Positions 1 to 7,226 of a stretch of 64,000 nt of DNA are shown here, piece by piece. The stretch comes from Mangrovibacter phragmitis (GTDB lineage Bacteria; Pseudomonadota; Gammaproteobacteria; Enterobacterales; Enterobacteriaceae): NCBI RefSeq assembly GCF_001655675.1, contig NZ_LYRP01000001.1:620001-684000 (forward strand). The letters run 5' to 3'. A model generated the notes under the pieces. That model made no database searches, had not been told where the DNA came from, and worked only from the letters and a program-made list of their open reading frames with translations. How positions within the stretch are numbered: position 1 is the stretch's first letter; every line of letters begins with the position of its first letter. A program made the translations under genes and the position numbers.

Positions 1-45
1 AACTGACGGGAGGTGACACACAGAATTGAGGTATTCAGAAATGCA

Positions 46-70
46 AAACACCGCCCTGGGCGGTGTTTCA
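46..70 (-). terminator. Hairpin downstream of nac
   Basis: A GC-rich inverted repeat (AACACCGCC / GGCGGTGTT) sits just past the end of nac on the minus strand. The following T tract is interrupted, so it is a modest intrinsic terminator, possibly bidirectional. Confidence 0.6.
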
Positions 71-97
71 ACTTAAAGCGCTGCTTATCCCAAAAAA

Positions 98-1015
98 TTA
101 GCCTACCAGCATCAGTTCGTTGCTTTCCAGAGACGGGCGGGAGACCAGGGATAACAAAATATCTTTTACTGCCTGAGCCTGAGGCGACAACTGAGCGCGA
201 GCCGACAGGTTTAATGATAAAGGCAGGTTCATTGATGGTGTGGTAATACGGGCCATCCAGCCATTAGATGCACTGACTAAAGAGCGGGCCGCAGACTCAG
301 GCAGGACTGTCACGCCCATACCACTGGCAATAGCCGCAGTCAGAGTAGAAATAGATTCAATTTCACCAATAATTTTGGCAGTCAGGCGGCGCAGTGAAAA
401 TGCTTCATCAACCCGCTTACGCACAGCACTGTAATCGCGTGGTAAAAACAGGTTCATTTCTGCAACAGCGGCGAGGTCAACGGTTTGCCCCGGGCACTCA
501 CTGGTGCCAACCAGATATAACTCTTCTTTCAATAGCGGCTGGCTGGTAATTCCGGCTGTTGGCGCACGGTCATATAATACAGCCATATCCAGTTGCCCAC
601 TGAGCAATTTATCATTCAGTACCGAGCCACTATTTTCATGGAGATAAACCAGCACATCGGGTAATTCGCTACGCACAGCCTGCAACAACGGCATAATAAT
701 GGACGACGCTGCTGTACCTGGTGCCAGACCAATGGATACCTGCCCGCTTAAGGTTTGCCCTACATTGTTAACGGCAAGCTGTGCCTGTTCACACTGGCGC
801 AAAATAGTACGAGCATGGGCGTAGAGAATTTTTCCGGCTTCTGTGGGTGTTACTCCACGTTTCGTGCGGATTAACAGTTGCTGATCCAACTCCCCTTCCA
901 GGGTAGCCACCTGCTGGCTTAGCGCTGGTTGCGCAATGTGCAAGACTTCAGCGGCCTGAGTCAGGCTACCAATATCGACGATTTTCACGAAGTACTTCAG
1001 TCGTCTTAAATTCAT
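98..1015 (-). CDS. nac: Nac, nitrogen assimilation control LysR-type regulator
   Basis: This 305-residue LysR-family protein matches what I know of enterobacterial Nac almost throughout, and has the same length as the E. coli protein. The N-terminal helix-turn-helix lies at about residues 18-37 (SLTQAAEVLHIAQPALSQQV) and an effector-type domain fills about 90-290. Nac links sigma-54 nitrogen control to sigma-70 promoters. I chose the ATG at 1015 because an AGGAGG ribosome site lies four bases upstream; a longer frame to 1060 would start inside the predicted transcription start region. Upstream are a sigma-54 promoter and an NtrC-like site. It is next to tRNA-Asn, as in E. coli. No defects are seen. 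Confidence 0.96.
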   Translation of the reverse strand: MNLRRLKYFVKIVDIGSLTQAAEVLHIAQPALSQQVATLEGELDQQLLIRTKRGVTPTEAGKILYAHARTILRQCEQAQLAVNNVGQTLSGQVSIGLAPGTAASSIIMPLLQAVRSELPDVLVYLHENSGSVLNDKLLSGQLDMAVLYDRAPTAGITSQPLLKEELYLVGTSECPGQTVDLAAVAEMNLFLPRDYSAVRKRVDEAFSLRRLTAKIIGEIESISTLTAAIASGMGVTVLPESAARSLVSASNGWMARITTPSMNLPLSLNLSARAQLSPQAQAVKDILLSLVSRPSLESNELMLVG

Positions 1016-1074
1016 TTTGCCTCCTGTACGGAATGCCCTTGCCATGTCGGCAGCTATCATGTCTCTGAATGTAT

Positions 1075-1091
1075 AGCAATATACTTGCCAG
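1075..1091 (-). promoter_or_regulatory. Sigma-54 (-24/-12) promoter of nac
   Basis: Read on the minus strand the sequence is CTGGCAAGTATATTGCT. It has the invariant GG and GC dinucleotides with the required 10-base spacing and matches YTGGCACGRNNNTTGCW except at two positions. Transcription would start near 1063, about 50 bases before the nac ATG. Sigma-54 control of nac is established in related bacteria. Confidence 0.88.
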
Positions 1092-1207
1092 TTTTCTGGA
1101 ACTCCGCTTTTATGAGCTAACAGGCTGGATAATAAGAGAAACTAATCGACTCCCCCATTATCATTACTAAAACGCGGGAATACCCCTGCCCCATAAGAGA
1201 CACTTAT

Positions 1208-1222
1208 GCACCATAGCAGTGC
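1208..1222 (-). promoter_or_regulatory. Predicted NtrC enhancer site for nac
   Basis: On the minus strand this reads GCACTGCTATGGTGC, an almost perfect match to the NtrC consensus GCACTNNNNTGGTGC. It lies about 150 bases upstream of the predicted sigma-54 start, a usual enhancer distance. Binding is inferred, not shown. Confidence 0.8.
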
Positions 1223-1300
1223 GCATGATGCCTGTTTTGGGTAAAAAAAGACCAACTGCTGAAATAGCCAGCAGTTAGTTTTAAAATTGCTTTCCAGGCT

Positions 1301-1329
1301 TTGACAAGCTGTTACACCCTCGTTATTAT
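1301..1329 (+). promoter_or_regulatory. Sigma-70 promoter of first tRNA-Asn
   Basis: A perfect -35 TTGACA (1301-1306), a 17-base spacer and a -10 TATTAT (1324-1329) precede the tRNA. The -10 is followed by a GC-rich discriminator (GCGCCCCG), the hallmark of stringently controlled stable RNA promoters. Confidence 0.9.
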
Positions 1330-1428
1330 GCGCCCCGTTCACACGATTCCTCTGTAGTTCAGTCGGTAGAACGGCGGACTGTTAATCCGTATGTCACTGG
1401 TTCGAGTCCAGTCAGAGGAGCCAAATTT
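1328..1428 (+). repeat. 101-bp direct repeat, copy 1 (contains tRNA-Asn)
   Basis: This stretch, covering the promoter discriminator, leader, tRNA and first bases after CCA, is identical to 9116-9216. Flanking bases differ. The repeat could support recombination that removes the 7.8 kb between the copies. Confidence 0.95.
1348..1423 (+). tRNA. tRNA-Asn(GTT), copy 1
   Basis: A 76-base gene with encoded CCA. The acceptor stem TCCTCTG pairs with CAGAGGA, the T loop is GGTTCGAGTCC and the anticodon GTT is at 1381-1383. The sequence corresponds to enterobacterial asn tRNA. A strong promoter lies upstream and an intrinsic terminator downstream. A decayed integrase follows it, so its 3' end has probably served as an attachment site. 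Confidence 0.98.
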
Positions 1429-1432
1429 GAAG

Positions 1433-1470
1433 AGCCCGCTCAGGGAAACCTGAGCGGGCTTTTTGTTTTT
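1433..1470 (+). terminator. Terminator of first tRNA-Asn
   Basis: A 12-bp stem (AGCCCGCTCAGG / CCTGAGCGGGCT) with a GAAA loop is followed by TTTTGTTTTT. Confidence 0.95.
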
Positions 1471-1618
1471 CATGCAACTCTGCGAATCCTTATGTGATTC
1501 TTATTCAATAAGCCAGCGTGAAAAGTCTTCCCGATGCGTTTTCAACTTTCCCTCCGCATCAGTTGAATTTAGTGGTCAGATTTGGGGTCAAGTTGGTTGG
1601 ATGGCAGAATGCCCTCAA

Positions 1619-1756
1619 ATGTCTCTTAACAACGCGAAAATCCGCAAATTAAAGCCATCCACAAACCCTTCAAAGTTTCCGCTTCTCGCGGCCTGTAGCT
1701 TTTAGTTAATCCAGGCGGTTCACGTCTTTGGTATCTCAAACAGATCTGCTACCCAT
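1619..1756 (+). pseudogene. Remnant of a P4-family tyrosine integrase (N-terminus only)
   Basis: The frame opens MSLNNAKIRKLKPST, the typical N-terminus of P4-like and HPI-type integrases that use tRNA genes. One base has been lost near 1666, after which a second frame continues PFKVSASRGL, a stop, then LLVNPGGSRLWYLK, matching the family's beta-strand region. An in-frame TAG stands where the family usually has Tyr. After about 45 codons similarity ends, so neither the catalytic domain nor the rest of an element is present. It lies 195 bases past tRNA-Asn, the usual place for an integrase. This is a scar of a past integration. Confidence 0.8.
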
Positions 1757-1781
1757 ACAACAGAACGCACAGGCTCGTGGT

Positions 1782-2078
1782 TTACACCACAAAATCGTAG
1801 TGCGTGCCGTCTGGCAATTCGATATCCAGGCGCAGTCTGCCACCTGCAGCTTCCACATAACGTTTCAGTGTGGAGAGTTTCAGGTCCCGCCCGGGTTTCT
1901 CCATACCGGCAACGGCAGGCTGGCGAATGCCCAGGGCCTGAGCCATTTCCACCTGAGTTTTCTGCACTTTTTCACGCAGTTCTGCCAGGTGGATATTCAG
2001 CATAATGTCTGCTGCCTGTGCCTGTGCTACAACGCCCTTTTTCTCTGCAGCAATAATTTGTTCCAGTGTTCTGCCCAT
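1782..2078 (-). CDS. XRE-family antitoxin of a RelE/HigB-type system
   Basis: A 98-residue protein with a helix-turn-helix at about residues 42-62 (TQVEMAQALGIRQPAVAGME), followed by the KPGRDLKLSTLKRYVEAAGG segment seen in enterobacterial antitoxins paired with RelE/ParE-type toxins. In those systems toxin comes first and antitoxin second. The frame just upstream on the same strand encodes only the last part of such a toxin, ending four bases before this start codon. The antitoxin is intact but has probably lost its partner. It would bind its own promoter, which seems to have been lost with the 5' part of the toxin gene. Confidence 0.85.
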   Translation of the reverse strand: MGRTLEQIIAAEKKGVVAQAQAADIMLNIHLAELREKVQKTQVEMAQALGIRQPAVAGMEKPGRDLKLSTLKRYVEAAGGRLRLDIELPDGTHYDFVV

Positions 2079-2082
2079 CGCA

Positions 2083-2241
2083 TTACTCCTGTGGCTCTGG
2101 TTTTCTCAACCAGTCGTTAAATTCACGGTCAGCAAGCGAAACCATCACATCATAAAACCGCTTACCAAATGTTGCCTTATGCCCGGCGCACAGCACAGTT
2201 CTGAGTGCACCGAACCACAACCGGACTAATGCCGGGCGTTG
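2083..2241 (-). pseudogene. C-terminal remnant of a RelE/ParE-type toxin
   Basis: A 52-codon open frame without an ATG ends at 2083, directly before the antitoxin. Its translation has the end of a RelE-like toxin: a degraded FGALRTVLCAG segment (family: FDPLR..IVLCAG), then GKRFYDVMVSLADREFNDWL. An in-frame stop at 2242-2244 and loss of similarity beyond it show that the catalytic N-terminal half is absent. Assignment rests on my memory of the family and on gene order. Confidence 0.65.
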
Positions 2242-2269
2242 TTATACAAATTTTCTTAATGAGTGAATA

Positions 2270-2289
2270 AATGTGAGGAAGATCACTTT
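2270..2289 (+). promoter_or_regulatory. Predicted CRP-cAMP site
   Basis: AAATGTGAGGAAGATCACTT contains TGTGA-N6-TCACT, nine of ten core positions of the CRP consensus, with A/T flanks. It lies about 90 bases upstream of the gate-domain membrane protein at 2373 and suggests catabolite control of that gene. Confidence 0.72.
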
Positions 2290-2372
2290 ACTGCAGCGTA
2301 TGCTAGTGCGGCCTCAGACCGGGTACAAAACAACGGCTGGGCAATTTACACCAGAGAGGTCAAGGCCGCGTA

Positions 2373-3308
2373 ATGAATATTATTGAAATAATAATGAGTG
2401 CGGGTAAATCCGCAGTGAATGTTTCTCTTTATACTTTACTGCCAATAATGGTTGTTATGCTGGCAATCATGCGGTTTCTTGAAGCCAAAGGCGTGCTGGA
2501 AAAAATCGTTAAAGTATTTGGCCCGTTGCTTAAACCGTTTGGGCTTGGTGGCATGAGCCTGTTTGCCATAATCCAGATGAACTTTGTCAGTTTTGCGGCA
2601 CCCATTGCCACGCTCACCATGATGGATCGCCAGGGCGAATCAGACAGACGCATGGCTGCCACCCTTGCCATGTCTTTTGCTATGGGACAGGCCAATGTGT
2701 TTTATCCGTTTATTCCCCAGGGCCTGCACTGGTTACCGGCAATTGGTATTTCAATTTTGGGTGGTCTGGTTGCTGGCGCTGCCACCTGGCATATTTTTGG
2801 TCGCCGCCTCTCCTCAGAAAACTTTCGCACTGCCAGCACCAAAAACCGGGTAACACATAAAAAACAAGGTTTGCTTGCCATCATCAATCTTGCTGGCGCA
2901 GACGCCATTCGCTTGTCTGCCGGTGCCATTCCCATGCTGATTATTTCCCTGGCAGCAGTCAACATGCTGGAAGCCGTTGGCTTTGTGCATTTACTGGAAC
3001 ATTTATTGTCACCGCTGCTGGCCCTCGCCGGGATCTCCCCGGTATTTATTCTGGCTACACTGGTAAAAACCATGGCAGGCGGGACTGCTTATTTTGGCGT
3101 GGCATCAGACTTAATCGCCCAGGGAAAATTTACGGTAAACGAATTAAATGCCTCAGCCGGGTTGCTGGTGCAAACCCTGGACTTACCGGGCATTGGCATT
3201 TTCCTGGCCGTCAGTTCGCGCTTTGTTCGCCTGTTCCGCTATGTGCTGCCTGGTGCACTGGTGGGGATCGCGGTGCGTACCTGCCTGCATATCCTTATCT
3301 ATAGCTGA
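2373..3308 (+). CDS. Nucleoside-recognition (gate) domain membrane protein
   Basis: A 311-residue inner-membrane protein made mostly of hydrophobic segments, with two gate-type blocks: one at about residues 15-135 and a second at about 180-300. Conserved glycine and asparagine loops such as QMNFVSFAAPIATLTMMD and KTMAGGTAYFGVASDL lie in similar places in each half. Gate domains occur in nucleoside transporters and in spore-maturation proteins; the substrate here is not known. A good CRP site upstream fits a scavenging role, since nupC and tsx are also CRP-controlled. Some 56 bases separate it from the phosphopantetheinyl transferase, so the two may be cotranscribed by chance rather than function. 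Confidence 0.8.
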   Translation: MNIIEIIMSAGKSAVNVSLYTLLPIMVVMLAIMRFLEAKGVLEKIVKVFGPLLKPFGLGGMSLFAIIQMNFVSFAAPIATLTMMDRQGESDRRMAATLAMSFAMGQANVFYPFIPQGLHWLPAIGISILGGLVAGAATWHIFGRRLSSENFRTASTKNRVTHKKQGLLAIINLAGADAIRLSAGAIPMLIISLAAVNMLEAVGFVHLLEHLLSPLLALAGISPVFILATLVKTMAGGTAYFGVASDLIAQGKFTVNELNASAGLLVQTLDLPGIGIFLAVSSRFVRLFRYVLPGALVGIAVRTCLHILIYS

Positions 3309-3367
3309 CACCCAACTCCCCAGGGGTTATGGTAAAATCTGTGCCGCCATAACCCACAAGGAAGATG

Positions 3368-4096
3368 ATGTTTGATTTCATGCCCTCTCAACCAGGCCCG
3401 GGGTTTATTCACCGGTTTCGTTGCGGCACAGTCAGCCACTGCCCGGAAATAACTGTCTGCCAGGCGTTTTTTGACACCCGTTTGTGGCAGGATGATTTAT
3501 ATTCTGCCTCCGGTATTGTGTTCCCTGCCAGGCTGGTTAACGCAGCCACAAAACGCAAAGCGGAATACTTTGCCGGGCGTTTTTGTTGCCAGCAATTACT
3601 GGCAAACCACGGGGTACATACCGCAGTACTGTCTCACCAGGACCGCTCCCCGGCCTGGCCTGCCGGGTTTTGCGGCTCAATTTCGCATACGCAAAACCAG
3701 GCCGTGGTTCTGCTGGCGCCAATAAATTCCAGGTTCTCTCCTGGAGTGGATGCCGAAACACTGGCATCACGCATCATGCGGGAAACTGCAGATATGTTTA
3801 CTTCCCCACAGGAACAGACAAGGCTGCAACACTGCCCACTGGACTGGGAACAGGCGCTGTTAGTCACATTCTCAGCCAAAGAAGCACTGTTTAAATCGTT
3901 GTACCCGTTGGTGAAGCGCTACCTGGATTTTGACTGTGCGGAAATAAGTGAACTGGATGTGCGCCGGGGTAGTCTGACATTAACCTTAACCCAGGTGTTG
4001 TCTGACTCATTCCCTGCCGGGTACCATTTTTATGGCAAGTGGCAATTCGCGGGCGATGTCGTAACAACGTGCTTTTACCCACAAATACTCCAGTAA
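3368..4096 (+). CDS. EntD-type 4'-phosphopantetheinyl transferase
   Basis: This protein would move phosphopantetheine from CoA to a serine of carrier proteins. The hallmark motifs are all present: KRKAEYFAGR at about residue 60, GSISHT at about 100, GVDAE at about 125 (Mg-binding Asp and Glu) and FSAKEALFKSLYP at about 165. Length and motif order fit EntD/Sfp-like enzymes acting on non-ribosomal peptide synthetases. There are tandem ATG codons at 3365 and 3368; the second is better spaced from the AAGGA at 3358-3362. No peptide synthetase lies in the window, so its partner must be elsewhere. The alkyltransferase gene follows after 64 bases. Confidence 0.9.
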   Translation: MFDFMPSQPGPGFIHRFRCGTVSHCPEITVCQAFFDTRLWQDDLYSASGIVFPARLVNAATKRKAEYFAGRFCCQQLLANHGVHTAVLSHQDRSPAWPAGFCGSISHTQNQAVVLLAPINSRFSPGVDAETLASRIMRETADMFTSPQEQTRLQHCPLDWEQALLVTFSAKEALFKSLYPLVKRYLDFDCAEISELDVRRGSLTLTLTQVLSDSFPAGYHFYGKWQFAGDVVTTCFYPQILQ

Positions 4097-4160
4097 AATA
4101 CTGACAATTTATACAGTATTATGCCAAAATAATGACCTCCGCCACTTACTGGAGCCCAAC

Positions 4161-4649
4161 ATGCCAGATTATTGCCTGATGCCAGATACCCCAGCCGGGC
4201 CTCTGCTGTTACAGGCCAGCTCACAAGCGCTGGAATCCGTTCGGTTTTTACGCACTTTTCCTCTCAGTGAAGAAGAGAGTATTACTCAGGCCACTCACCA
4301 CCCGGTATTACACCAGGCGTGTGAAGAGCTGGCAGCCTACTTTGCCGGGCAACTCACCCACTTCACTACGCCTCTGGCGCCAGGCGGCACCGTATTTCAG
4401 CGCAAAGTGTGGGAAGCCCTGCGGCAAATCCCCTGGGGTGAAACCCGCACTTATGGCGAAATTGCACACCAGATTGGTAACCCGGCCGCCAGCCGTGCGG
4501 TTGGCCTGGCAAATAACCGCAATCGCCTGCCCTTTTTTATTCCCTGCCACCGCGTAATTGGTGCCAGTGGGAAGCTGGTGGGTTATGCAGGCGGCCTGGA
4601 TGTGAAGCAGGCATTGCTGTCACTCGAAGGTATTCGCATCGCGTTGTAA
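4161..4649 (+). CDS. Methylated-DNA-protein-cysteine methyltransferase (Ogt-like)
   Basis: A 162-residue suicide DNA repair protein that takes alkyl groups from O6 of guanine onto a cysteine. The acceptor motif IPCHRVIG places that cysteine at residue 129, and the DNA-binding part includes TRTYGEIAHQIGNPAASRAV at about 95-115 with the arginine finger region. The size and lack of an AraC domain fit Ogt rather than Ada. Its last 30 bases overlap the end of the convergent transaminase gene on the other strand. Confidence 0.93.
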   Translation: MPDYCLMPDTPAGPLLLQASSQALESVRFLRTFPLSEEESITQATHHPVLHQACEELAAYFAGQLTHFTTPLAPGGTVFQRKVWEALRQIPWGETRTYGEIAHQIGNPAASRAVGLANNRNRLPFFIPCHRVIGASGKLVGYAGGLDVKQALLSLEGIRIAL

Positions 4650-5501
4650 ACCAGCGCCAAAGCGGGAAAGGTAAGCGTTGCGCAAACTTATGGCTACCGG
4701 GCCGGGGCGGCCATCTCCAATGAGATTGCCGTCGAGCCTGGTCACTGGCATCACAAATGTGGTGGCAGAAGTAATAAAGACTTCCCGGGCGCCACACGCT
4801 TCTTGTGGGCTGAAAGCACGCGTTTCAATTTCCAGATGGTGCTGCTGGCAAATTTCCAGTATTGCCGCACGGGTGATGCCGGGCAAAATTGCCTGGCTTA
4901 GCGCCCGGGTAACCAGTTTCCCGCCAGGTGTCACCATAAAGCAGTTTGCGGAACTGGCTTCAGTTATCAGGCCGTCTGTAACAAAGACAGCATCATCCGC
5001 ACCCTGCGCCTGAGCAGCCATTTTTGCCATGCTGGCCGCCAGCAAACTCACTGTCTTGATATCGCACCTTTGCCAACGAATATCCGGGCAGGTCACCACA
5101 GACAACCCACGCTCCACACGAGCATCCTGCAAGATATTGTGAGACTGGGTGAACACAACCAGTGTGGGTGGAACCGATACATCCGGGTAATGGAAATCAC
5201 GCTTACCCGGGTTACCACGGGTAATTTGCAGGTAAACACTGCCCTCATGCAGTTGGTTACGGGCAACCAGTGTTTCATGTATCTGCTGTAATGTTTCTAC
5301 CGCCCAGGGGAACGCCAGTTCCAGTGCCCGGCAGGAGCGCTGCAACCGTTGCATATGCGCATGGAAATCCAGCAATTCCCCGTTAACCACGGCAGTTACT
5401 TCATACACACCATCGGCAAACAAAAAACCGCGGTCAAAAACCGACACCCAGGCCTGGTCCGCCGGGCAATAATCTTCATTCAACCATACCCATGATGACA
5501 T
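4620..5501 (-). CDS. D-amino-acid transaminase, class IV (Dat-like)
   Basis: A 293-residue PLP enzyme of the branched-chain/D-alanine aminotransferase fold. The start region VFDRGFLFADGVYEV and the block SNCFMVTPGG / LPGITRAAILE are class IV signatures, and the PLP lysine should be in DIKTVSLLA at about residue 150. D-alanine transaminases make D-amino acids from 2-oxo acids; branched-chain or aminodeoxychorismate activity cannot be excluded. I chose the ATG at 5501, seven bases after GGGAGGA, over an ATG eight codons earlier. The 3' end overlaps the alkyltransferase gene by 30 bases, tail to tail. Confidence 0.88.
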   Translation of the reverse strand: MSSWVWLNEDYCPADQAWVSVFDRGFLFADGVYEVTAVVNGELLDFHAHMQRLQRSCRALELAFPWAVETLQQIHETLVARNQLHEGSVYLQITRGNPGKRDFHYPDVSVPPTLVVFTQSHNILQDARVERGLSVVTCPDIRWQRCDIKTVSLLAASMAKMAAQAQGADDAVFVTDGLITEASSANCFMVTPGGKLVTRALSQAILPGITRAAILEICQQHHLEIETRAFSPQEACGAREVFITSATTFVMPVTRLDGNLIGDGRPGPVAISLRNAYLSRFGAGLQRDANTFE

Positions 5502-5731
5502 GCTTCCTCCCTGGTTTCTGTTCATTGTGGCTGAACAGCTACGCTAGCACGCTTCACCTATGTTTTTTCCGAAAAGTTCGTGTGACCGGCCACAAACTGA
5601 ATAGAAACAACTGCCAGGCCAACTTTTCCCCCGGCCATTTAATCGCATTCTGCTTTCGTTTCTTTGCCGCCGTGACATACTGAGCATCAGGGGAATACAG
5701 GTTCACGACAGGAAAAATAAGGAGAGAGAGG

Positions 5732-7192
5732 ATGCAAACTCATCGCACAGATAAAAGCCTGACACCTGAGCAGGCTATCGAACAACTGGAGGCTATGTTT
5801 AATGCCTCTGTCAAAGCATTACGCAAAGCGATTGCGCTGTATATCGACACAGGCACACTACCCGATACTGCGGCAAGGCAACAAGGCTTGTTTGTTTACC
5901 CGGCACTTCAGGTCACCTGGGATGGCGTGGCGCGCAACCCGAAAAAAACTCGCGCTTATGGGCGTTTTACCCACCCCGGGTGTTACCGCACGACCATTAC
6001 ACGGCCGGCACTGTTCAGCGCTTATTTAACAGAGCAGCTTACCCTGTTGCAGGAAGATTACGGTGCGCACATCAGTGTTGTCCCTTCCGACCAGGAAATC
6101 CCTTACCCTTATGTTATTGATGGCTCTTCACTGTCACTCGACCGCAGTATGAGCGCCGGGCTGGCTCGCCATTTCCCCACCACCGAGTTATCACAAATTG
6201 GTGATGAAACGGCTGACGGCCTGCTGGAGTCCCTTGATTTTTCGCCGTTATCGCATTTTGACGCGCGCCGTGCGGATTTCTCCCTCGCCCGCCTGCGCCA
6301 TTACACAGGCACCCCGGTGGAACATTTCCAGCCCTTCGTGCTGTTCACCAACTACACCCGTTATGTGGATGAGTTTGTGCGCTGGGGTTGCAGCCAGATT
6401 TTAGACCCGGCTTCACCTTATGTTGCGCTGTCCTGCGCCGGTGGTGCCTGGATAACCGCCGACACCGAAGCCCCGGAAGATGCCATTTCTGATCTGGCCT
6501 GGAAAAAGCACCAGATGCCCGCCTGGCACCTGATCACGGCAGACGGCCAGGGTATTACCCTTATCAATATTGGTGTCGGGCCTTCTAACGCCAAAACCAT
6601 TTGCGACCATCTTGCCGTGCTGCGCCCGGATGTCTGGTTGATGATAGGCCACTGCGGCGGTCTGCGCGAAAGCCAGACCATTGGCGATTATGTACTGGCT
6701 CACGCCTACCTGCGTGATGACCATGTGCTGGACGCGGTACTGCCACCGGATATTCCGGTACCCAGTATCGCGGAAGTACAGCGCGCCTTGTATGACGCCA
6801 CCAAAGAAGTCAGTGGTATGCCGGGTGAAGAAGTCAAACAGCGTTTACGTACCGGCACAGTAGTGACAACAGATGACCGTAACTGGGAGTTGCGTTATTC
6901 CGCTTCGGCTTTGCGCTTTAACCAAAGCCGCGCTGTTGCTATTGATATGGAGAGTGCCACCATTGCCGCGCAGGGCTACCGCTTCCGCGTCCCCTATGGC
7001 ACATTACTCTGTGTCTCAGACAAACCTTTACATGGCGAAATTAAACTTCCCGGCCAGGCAAACCGATTCTATGAAGGCGCAATCTCAGAACATTTACAGA
7101 TAGGTATCCGCGCCATTGATTTATTACGTGCTGAAGGTGAGAAACTCCACTCACGTAAATTACGCACATTCAATGAACCGCCTTTCCGTTAA
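5732..7192 (+). CDS. amn: AMP nucleosidase
   Basis: A 486-residue enzyme (E. coli Amn has 484) that splits AMP into adenine and ribose 5-phosphate. The N-terminal AMP-binding domain covers about residues 15-175 and the nucleoside-phosphorylase-like catalytic domain about 260-465. Visible marks are INIGVGPSNAKTICDHLAVL, MIGHCGG and AIDMESATIAAQGYRF. A strong AAGGAGAGAGAGG precedes the ATG. Position next to a tRNA-Asn gene matches E. coli. Confidence 0.97.
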   Translation: MQTHRTDKSLTPEQAIEQLEAMFNASVKALRKAIALYIDTGTLPDTAARQQGLFVYPALQVTWDGVARNPKKTRAYGRFTHPGCYRTTITRPALFSAYLTEQLTLLQEDYGAHISVVPSDQEIPYPYVIDGSSLSLDRSMSAGLARHFPTTELSQIGDETADGLLESLDFSPLSHFDARRADFSLARLRHYTGTPVEHFQPFVLFTNYTRYVDEFVRWGCSQILDPASPYVALSCAGGAWITADTEAPEDAISDLAWKKHQMPAWHLITADGQGITLINIGVGPSNAKTICDHLAVLRPDVWLMIGHCGGLRESQTIGDYVLAHAYLRDDHVLDAVLPPDIPVPSIAEVQRALYDATKEVSGMPGEEVKQRLRTGTVVTTDDRNWELRYSASALRFNQSRAVAIDMESATIAAQGYRFRVPYGTLLCVSDKPLHGEIKLPGQANRFYEGAISEHLQIGIRAIDLLRAEGEKLHSRKLRTFNEPPFR

Positions 7193-7226
7193 CCGGAAAG
7201 CCTGACGAACTGACACAGGTACAACT

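Noticed and set aside
1463..1705. 80-codon frame as an intact gene
   Set aside because: Only its second half is meaningful, as the start of a decayed integrase; it overlaps the tRNA terminator and has no ribosome site.
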